This document shows positions 14,108 to 18,950 of a stretch of DNA of 18,950 nucleotides, piece after piece (position 1 is the stretch's first letter; each line of letters begins with the position of its first letter). The position numbers were made by a program, and so were the translations under genes. The notes beneath the pieces are model-generated. The model was given only the letters and a program-made list of their open reading frames with translations. It had not been told where the DNA came from and ran no database searches. The stretch lies in NCBI GenBank assembly GCA_007132395.1, contig SLOR01000216.1, positions 1-18,950 of the forward strand. The letters are read 5' to 3'. The stretch comes from Bacteroidales bacterium. GTDB taxonomy: Bacteria > Bacteroidota > Bacteroidia > Bacteroidales > UBA7960.

Positions 14108-15994
14108 ATGAATAGATTTCGATTGTTTGCCGTTTTTATCATTTCTTTAGTATTAGTTGGGCTTTGGTCATGCGATAAGGATAAAGATCAATTTCCTGAT
14201 CTTCCTAAGCCTGAGGAAGTTCATAATTTTATCATTAATAATGATATACCAGGCCTCAACAAGAGGCTCAGTTTGCACAATTCTCTCGTGCCGCTGGTAA
14301 GTGGTGACTTTAACTCAACTAAATCAGATGATGAGGTTGATTACACCAAAAATTTTGCTTTTAAACTAAAAGCAGATGTTGATGCCCCCGAACATGAGGG
14401 AAGAGTGTTGATGGCTACACACGTGGCAATTAAAGACAGTTATGCTTTTGTAACCTACAATATAAGAGGTAGTCAGTATGGTGGCGCTGTGGAGATTTTT
14501 GATGTGTCAAATCTTACTCAGCCCCATATTATCTCACAGGTCATTTTCCCGGCTGCCGATATCAATTCTGTTGATTATGCCGATGGAAAAGTCTTTATCG
14601 TGGGAGCCATGGAAGATTATTACAGCCTTGAATTTAACGATCCGGCATTTTTCCAGGTGCTTACCCTGGATAATGATATGAGAGTGGTTCAGGAGGAGGA
14701 AATGATTATTTTCGACATTGCTTCTTATTCCGCCAATTCCATAAAAGTAACCGAAGAAAATATTTTTATTACCTCGGGTGACAATGGTGGGCTCACTGTT
14801 TTTGACAGGGAGTACAACCTTGTTCGTTCCGATTTTATTTCCGATGCCCGCTCGGTAGATATTAACAGCATGAATGCTTATGTGCTGTCGGGACAGCCCG
14901 GAAAAATCAGCCTGTTCGACCTTGCTTCTTCCACAGCAGCAGGTCAGTACGCTATTGGTGGGGCAAATACGCCTTACTCCAAGTCCGAAATTGCCGTAAA
15001 CGATAATTACATTTTTGCTGCACTGAATGAGGAAGGAGTAAAGATGCTTTATCCTGACGGTAATCTCAAGCAGCATATCCCGAAGCCCATTACACCCGAA
15101 GGAGCCTCTGAGGAAGATCATGTTACCAATAGTGTTTCCATCAACTATCCTTTGCTGTTTATGGGCAATGGCGAATCGGGCATTGCCGTGGGTGAGCTGA
15201 TTCCTGAGCTGGATGATCAGGTAGTAATATTGGGTACCATGAGTTTTAACGACCTGGGTTCTGCCAATTTTGTTCAATCGCGCGATAGTGTTGTTTTTGT
15301 TGCCAGTGGTTTGGGTGGACTTAAAATCCTTGCTATCAGCATCGATGAGGGTGTTCCGGATGATATCATTCCTACAGAACCTTGTGAAACACTCCTGGAA
15401 TCGATTATTCTGATGTTTCCGGAAAGTGAAAATGCCCAGCAAAACCATCCTTACCTTTTTGAAGAGAATGTTACCCTTAATGTAACTACCCAGGAAGAAA
15501 CTGAAGTATATGTGACTTTTGTATGGGAAGGAGCCGGCTGGAAAAATACCTTCGGATATTATGCTTATCCTGCTGATAACCCGCCTACTTCAAAGGAAGA
15601 GCTGGGAAAATACGTTGTATTTCCCAATGTTTCTGGGGTAAATGAGGGTGGTGGACTGGAGCCCGGCGATATGGTGCAATTGGGCAGTGAACCCTTCCCG
15701 GCCAATACAGTTATCGGGTTTTATCTGGTAGCACAGGGATGGGCCAACGGGCAAATGGTAGATGGTTTATACACACATTACACCAATACGGAGTTTAATC
15801 CCAATGGCAATCAGCAGCATTTGCTTTTCATTGAAGATGGTTGCCAGGATTTGGTGCTTACATTTGAAGATATAAGACTACCCGGAGGCGATAAAGACTT
15901 TAACGATATCATTTTGGTAATAAAAGACAACAAGGAAGGGTTCCCAAATACCCACTTTGATGTTGAGGGAGTTATCACCCTGAATGAAGAATAA
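14108..15994 (+). CDS. Lipoprotein with beta-propeller-like repeats and C-terminal DUF4114 domain
   Basis: This 628-residue lipoprotein has a signal ending in LVGLWSC, giving lipidated Cys22, followed by an acidic and basic linker (DKDKDQFPD). Residues about 80-420 contain recurring blades of the type DINSVDYADGKVFIVG, FITSGDNGGLTVFD and VFVASGLGGLKILAIS, resembling LVIVD-type propeller repeats. The C-terminus (about 450-620) resembles DUF4114: a VTFVWEGAGWKNTFGYY opening and LTFEDIRLPGGDKDFNDIILVI near the end, whose Asp-rich motif may bind calcium. It is probably anchored in the outer membrane and may be surface exposed. It appears to be a single-gene unit. The role is unknown; adhesion or matrix binding is a guess. 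Confidence 0.8.
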   Translation: MNRFRLFAVFIISLVLVGLWSCDKDKDQFPDLPKPEEVHNFIINNDIPGLNKRLSLHNSLVPLVSGDFNSTKSDDEVDYTKNFAFKLKADVDAPEHEGRVLMATHVAIKDSYAFVTYNIRGSQYGGAVEIFDVSNLTQPHIISQVIFPAADINSVDYADGKVFIVGAMEDYYSLEFNDPAFFQVLTLDNDMRVVQEEEMIIFDIASYSANSIKVTEENIFITSGDNGGLTVFDREYNLVRSDFISDARSVDINSMNAYVLSGQPGKISLFDLASSTAAGQYAIGGANTPYSKSEIAVNDNYIFAALNEEGVKMLYPDGNLKQHIPKPITPEGASEEDHVTNSVSINYPLLFMGNGESGIAVGELIPELDDQVVILGTMSFNDLGSANFVQSRDSVVFVASGLGGLKILAISIDEGVPDDIIPTEPCETLLESIILMFPESENAQQNHPYLFEENVTLNVTTQEETEVYVTFVWEGAGWKNTFGYYAYPADNPPTSKEELGKYVVFPNVSGVNEGGGLEPGDMVQLGSEPFPANTVIGFYLVAQGWANGQMVDGLYTHYTNTEFNPNGNQQHLLFIEDGCQDLVLTFEDIRLPGGDKDFNDIILVIKDNKEGFPNTHFDVEGVITLNEE

Positions 15995-16106
15995 CCCGGT
16001 AGGGGTAATAAAAAGGGAAAAATTGAGGGCGTGGCGTTTATTCGTTGCGGCCTTATTTTTTTATATTTATACCCAACTTACAGACGGCCTGAATACTAAT
16101 GTCCAC

Positions 16107-16122
16107 TCTCACAAATGTGAGA
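16107..16122. promoter_or_regulatory. Perfect palindrome TCTCACA-AA-TGTGAGA
   Basis: This 7-2-7 perfect dyad lies 48 bp upstream of the DUF2784 gene. The 2-nt centre is too tight for a good hairpin loop, so a dimeric protein operator is more likely than an RNA structure. The binding protein is unknown. Confidence 0.35.
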
Positions 16123-16169
16123 AGCCGATTGTTAAAATTTCATTATGCTAAACAAAAAGGTGTGTAAAC

Positions 16170-16568
16170 ATGGCTGATATCCCGTGGCTGCGAATTGCCG
16201 ATATTGCACTTACTGTTTTTCATTTGCTGTTAATCTTGTTTAACCTGCTGGGATGGATTTGGAAACCCCTGCGTAAGCTGCATCTTGTCACTATCCTACT
16301 TACCCTTGCCTCCTGGTTCGTGTTGGGTATTTGGTATGGATGGGGTTATTGCCCCTTTACCGATTGGCATTGGAATGTGTTGTGGCAGCTGGGCCACAGT
16401 GGCTTGCCATCTTCCTATATCAGTTTTATCATTTGGCGACTTACAGGAGTGATGCCTCCTGAAAAGTGGGTAGATGCCATTACATTGCTGGGGGCTTTGG
16501 CTGCACTGGTAATGTCGGTGATAATGAATTTTCAATTGCACAAAAAATTACTGAAAAAACATGGGTAA
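16170..16568 (+). CDS. DUF2784-like integral membrane protein
   Basis: This 132-residue protein has four likely TM helices: about 8-30 (IADIALTVFHLLLILFNLLG), 38-57 (LHLVTILLTLASWFVLGIW), a less hydrophobic third, and 103-122 (AITLLGALAALVMSVIMNF). The pattern of a His in TM1, a GWIWK motif, LRKLHL, then YCPFTDWHW and SSYISFIIWRLTG fits DUF2784 proteins, whose CPxT motif is conserved. The function of that family is unknown. It stands alone, with gaps of 175 bp before and 78 bp after. Confidence 0.7.
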   Translation: MADIPWLRIADIALTVFHLLLILFNLLGWIWKPLRKLHLVTILLTLASWFVLGIWYGWGYCPFTDWHWNVLWQLGHSGLPSSYISFIIWRLTGVMPPEKWVDAITLLGALAALVMSVIMNFQLHKKLLKKHG

Positions 16569-16592
16569 TATGTAAATCCTTTTCCATCCATC

Positions 16593-16625
16593 TTTCGGAA
16601 TTAATAAATACCTTTAATACCTTTG
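16593..16625 (+). promoter_or_regulatory. Bacteroidota promoter of the branching enzyme gene (TACCTTTG)
   Basis: TACCTTTG at 16618-16625 is a perfect TAnnTTTG element with a TTTCG -33-like element 20 bp upstream. It lies inside a perfect tandem 9-mer, AATACCTTT (16607-16615 and 16616-16624). Because it overlaps an in-frame TTG at 16623, it rules that start out and supports the ATG at 16647. Confidence 0.65.
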
Positions 16626-16646
16626 AATCAACACTATTTTACAGCT

Positions 16647-18641
16647 ATGCAAGAAGCTTTGTTTTTTGAAAATGACCCCTACCTGAGTGGGTTCAGTACA
16701 CCCATAATGGGGCGCATACAAAGGGCCCGGGAGAAGGAACAGGAATTGCTGGGGCCCATGAAAAGCCTCAGTGATTTTGCCGTGGGCTATATGTATTATG
16801 GCCTGCACAAAAAGAAAAACAAATGGATTTTCAGAGAGTGGGCACCCAATGCCGAAAAAATATATTTGCTGGGCGATTTTTGCGAATGGCAAACCAGGGA
16901 GGAATATGCCTTCCGGCATACGGAAAATGGTAATTGGGAGTTGGAAGTGCCCGAGAAGTTGTTGAAACATGAAGATTTGTATCGCCTTCACATTTGCTGG
17001 CCGGGAGGCAGTGGCGACAGAATCCCCGCCTGGGGCAGAAGAGTGGTGCAAGACCCCCATACCAACATTTTCAATGCACAGGTGTGGCATCCGAACAAAC
17101 CCTACACATGGAAAAATAAGGCACCCCAAAAAACGAAAAATTTCTCTCCGCTTATCTATGAAGCTCATGTGGGCATGGCCACCGAAGAATACAAGGTGGG
17201 CACCTGGGAAGAGTTTCGGAAAAATGTGCTTCCCATGATCAAAAAGGCTGGCTATAATACCATACAACTGATGGCGGTACAAGAACATCCTTATTATGGA
17301 TCCTTTGGGTATCATGTAAGCAGCTTCTTTGCCGCATCTTCTCGCTTTGGCACTCCCGATGAGTTAAAAGCACTTATCGATGATGCACACGGTATGGGGA
17401 TATTTGTAATCATGGATATAGTACATTCCCATGCCGTAAAAAACGAAGTGGAAGGAATCAGCCGATACGATGGAACCACCTACCAGTTTTTCCACGAAGG
17501 AACACGTGGCGATCACCCTGCATGGGACAGCCGCTGTTTCGATTATGGGAAAAACCAGGTGCTTCATTTTTTATTATCCAACTGCAAATTCTGGCTCGAA
17601 GAGTATCTTTTCGACGGGTATCGCTTCGATGGAGTTACCAGCATGCTCTTTAATGATCATGGGCTGGGAAGTGCTTTTACCGGGTATAAACAATATTTTG
17701 ACGGTAATCAGGATGACGATGCCATCGTGTACTTAAAGCTGGCTAACAAACTTATTCACCAGGTGAATCCACAGGCCATCAGTGTTGCCGAAGAAATGAG
17801 CGGAATGCCGGGTCTGGCCACCCCCGCAAGTAAGGGAGGATATGGTTTCGACTATCGCCTGGCCATGGGAATACCCGATTTCTGGATAAAGACCATAAAG
17901 GAAAAACGCCTTGAATTCTGGCAGGTAGGAGATATCTTCTATAACCTCTCCAATAAAAGGCCCGATGAGCAAACCATACATTATGCCGAATCGCACGACC
18001 AGGCACTGGTGGGCGACAAAACACTTATCTTCTGGCTTATGGACAAGGAAATGTATTACAACATGCACGTGTCGAACCAGAATATTGTAGTAGAGAATGG
18101 CATTGCCCTGCATAAATTGATAAGACTTCTCACCCTGGCTACTGCCGGAAACGGATATCTTAACTTTATGGGCAACGAGTTCGGACATCCCGAATGGATT
18201 GATTTTCCTGGCCTGCATAATAACTGGTCGTACCATTATGCCCGCCGCCAATGGAGTCTGGCTAAAAACAAAGAGCTCAGATATCGTTTTCTGAATATGT
18301 TTGACAGGGAGATGATAAGATTTTTCAAAAAAAGAAACCTTATTGCCAAACCCCTGGCTTATCCAAAGGTACAGAATGCCGACGATCAGGTGTTAATTTT
18401 TGAAAGAGGGAAATACCTGTTTGTTTTTAACTTTAACCCTTTCCGTTCTTTTACCGATTATGGGTTTGAAGCACGAAAAGGCAAATACAGGCTGGTGCTT
18501 GATACTGACAATGCTGACTTTGGTGGATTTGGCAGACAAGACACCCAGTTAATTCACCACAGCATAAAAAACCACCACGGTAATGATAGTTTGCAGTTAT
18601 ATATTCCATCCCTTACCGGATTCGTACTAGAAAAACTCTGA
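16647..18641 (+). CDS. glgB: 1,4-alpha-glucan (glycogen) branching enzyme, GH13_8-like
   Basis: This 664-residue enzyme cuts alpha-1,4-glucan chains and rejoins them as alpha-1,6 branches. A CBM48-type domain covers about 45-125 (YGLHKKKNKWIFREWAPNAE, IYLLGDFCEW). The (beta/alpha)8 barrel follows, with region I DIVHSH, region II DGYRFDGVTSM with nucleophile D328, region III AEEMSGMP with acid/base E382, and region IV ESHDQ with D451. The eukaryote-like pattern (KAGYNTIQLMAVQEHPYYGSFGYHV, NGYLNFMGNEFGHPEW) points to subfamily GH13_8 rather than the E. coli GlgB type. The C-terminal all-beta domain is complete. The start at 16647 is set by the promoter just upstream. No other glycogen genes are in the window. 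The AHSA1-like gene follows after 4 nt. Confidence 0.92.
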   Translation: MQEALFFENDPYLSGFSTPIMGRIQRAREKEQELLGPMKSLSDFAVGYMYYGLHKKKNKWIFREWAPNAEKIYLLGDFCEWQTREEYAFRHTENGNWELEVPEKLLKHEDLYRLHICWPGGSGDRIPAWGRRVVQDPHTNIFNAQVWHPNKPYTWKNKAPQKTKNFSPLIYEAHVGMATEEYKVGTWEEFRKNVLPMIKKAGYNTIQLMAVQEHPYYGSFGYHVSSFFAASSRFGTPDELKALIDDAHGMGIFVIMDIVHSHAVKNEVEGISRYDGTTYQFFHEGTRGDHPAWDSRCFDYGKNQVLHFLLSNCKFWLEEYLFDGYRFDGVTSMLFNDHGLGSAFTGYKQYFDGNQDDDAIVYLKLANKLIHQVNPQAISVAEEMSGMPGLATPASKGGYGFDYRLAMGIPDFWIKTIKEKRLEFWQVGDIFYNLSNKRPDEQTIHYAESHDQALVGDKTLIFWLMDKEMYYNMHVSNQNIVVENGIALHKLIRLLTLATAGNGYLNFMGNEFGHPEWIDFPGLHNNWSYHYARRQWSLAKNKELRYRFLNMFDREMIRFFKKRNLIAKPLAYPKVQNADDQVLIFERGKYLFVFNFNPFRSFTDYGFEARKGKYRLVLDTDNADFGGFGRQDTQLIHHSIKNHHGNDSLQLYIPSLTGFVLEKL

Positions 18642-18645
18642 AACC

Positions 18646-18950
18646 ATGGAACTGAAAATTAATAAAAGATTAAAAGCCACACCCGAGGAGGTGTACCGGG
18701 CACTTACCAACCCGTTTACCATTGAGCTATGGACCGACGAACCTGCCACTATGGAGGAAAAACCAGACACTGAATTCTCCATCCTGGGGGGTAACATTAC
18801 GGGCAGAAATATCGAATTTGTACCCAACGAACTCATTAGGCAGGTATGGTTTTTTGGAGATACAGAATCTGAAGTGGTTATCAAACTCTTTTCCGACAAA
18901 GCAAATACCCAGCTGCGTGTGGAGCAATATAACATCCCTGAGGAAGCCTA
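18646..18950 (+). CDS. SRPBCC / AHSA1-like domain protein, 3' end outside window
   Basis: The first 101 residues are visible, from an ATG 4 nt after the branching enzyme stop, so it is probably co-transcribed. The start MELKINKRLKATPEEVYRAL followed by TNPFTIELWTDE is the classic opening of SRPBCC/START-like proteins of the AHSA1 (Aha1 C-terminal-like) group: a first strand, then two short helices. Later strands (FSILGGNITGRNIEFVPNEL, QVWFFGDTESEVVIKL) fit the same fold, a hydrophobic cavity for small ligands or partner proteins. Its function beside a glycogen enzyme is unknown. Confidence 0.8.
   Translation, partial: MELKINKRLKATPEEVYRALTNPFTIELWTDEPATMEEKPDTEFSILGGNITGRNIEFVPNELIRQVWFFGDTESEVVIKLFSDKANTQLRVEQYNIPEEA

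Noticed and set aside
14534..15448. Long minus-strand frame (304 codons) within the lipoprotein region
   Set aside because: It lies wholly antisense to a well-supported lipoprotein gene with signal peptide and DUF4114 features. Its translation is rich in Asn, Ile, Arg and His with no recognisable domain.

Overview
The window reads as ordinary chromosome from a member of the Bacteroidota, probably a Bacteroidales or Marinilabiliales-type organism. This is inferred from several perfect TAnnTTTG promoter -7 elements, the lack of strong Shine-Dalgarno sequences, and the gene set: a Bacteroidota-style RND pump, a GH13_8 branching enzyme, a DUF2784 protein and a DUF4114 lipoprotein. No rRNA, tRNA, CRISPR array, IS element or phage gene was seen.

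Layout. Positions 1-1295 (minus strand) hold a two-gene unit: a small exported Glu/Gln-rich then Gly/Arg/Pro-rich protein, followed by an outer-membrane-type protein that runs off the left edge. Its promoter has a textbook TAATTTTG element. Just upstream are three CTTCAT direct repeats with an exact 11-bp period, which looks like an OmpR/PhoB-type response-regulator site. Positions 1792-7233 hold a complete RND efflux operon (adaptor, pump, TolC-like channel) ended by an intrinsic terminator. An 11-unit degenerate hexamer repeat lies between this terminator and the next promoter. Positions 7437-11075 hold ettA (ABC-F translation factor) followed after 3 nt by a sigma-54 enhancer-binding protein (EBP) with GAF, PAS, AAA+ and Fis-type HTH domains. 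A small membrane-protein gene lies convergent to it at 11088-11510.

The most interesting part is the apparently empty 11511-12092. It holds three tandem palindromes of the form TGTC-N9-GACA (11596-11653). A near-consensus sigma-54 promoter, CTGGCACG-N4-TTGA, follows 73 bp later (11727-11743). Next comes about 190 bp with no credible ORF but several hairpins, ending in a strong rho-independent terminator (11904-11944). Upstream activator sites, sigma-54 promoter, short transcript and terminator is the architecture of sigma-54-dependent small RNAs such as enterobacterial GlmY, whose activator GlrR also uses TGTC-Nx-GACA sites. I see no sequence homology to GlmY. The neighbouring EBP gene is the obvious candidate activator. 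The alternative is an attenuated leader for the downstream rex-rtcB operon.

Positions 12093-13955 encode a Rex-family NAD(H)-sensing repressor and an RtcB RNA ligase, probably co-transcribed. After them come a lipoprotein with a beta-propeller-like middle and a C-terminal DUF4114 domain (14108-15994), a DUF2784 membrane protein (16170-16568), a glycogen branching enzyme (16647-18641), and the start of an SRPBCC/AHSA1-type protein that runs off the right edge.
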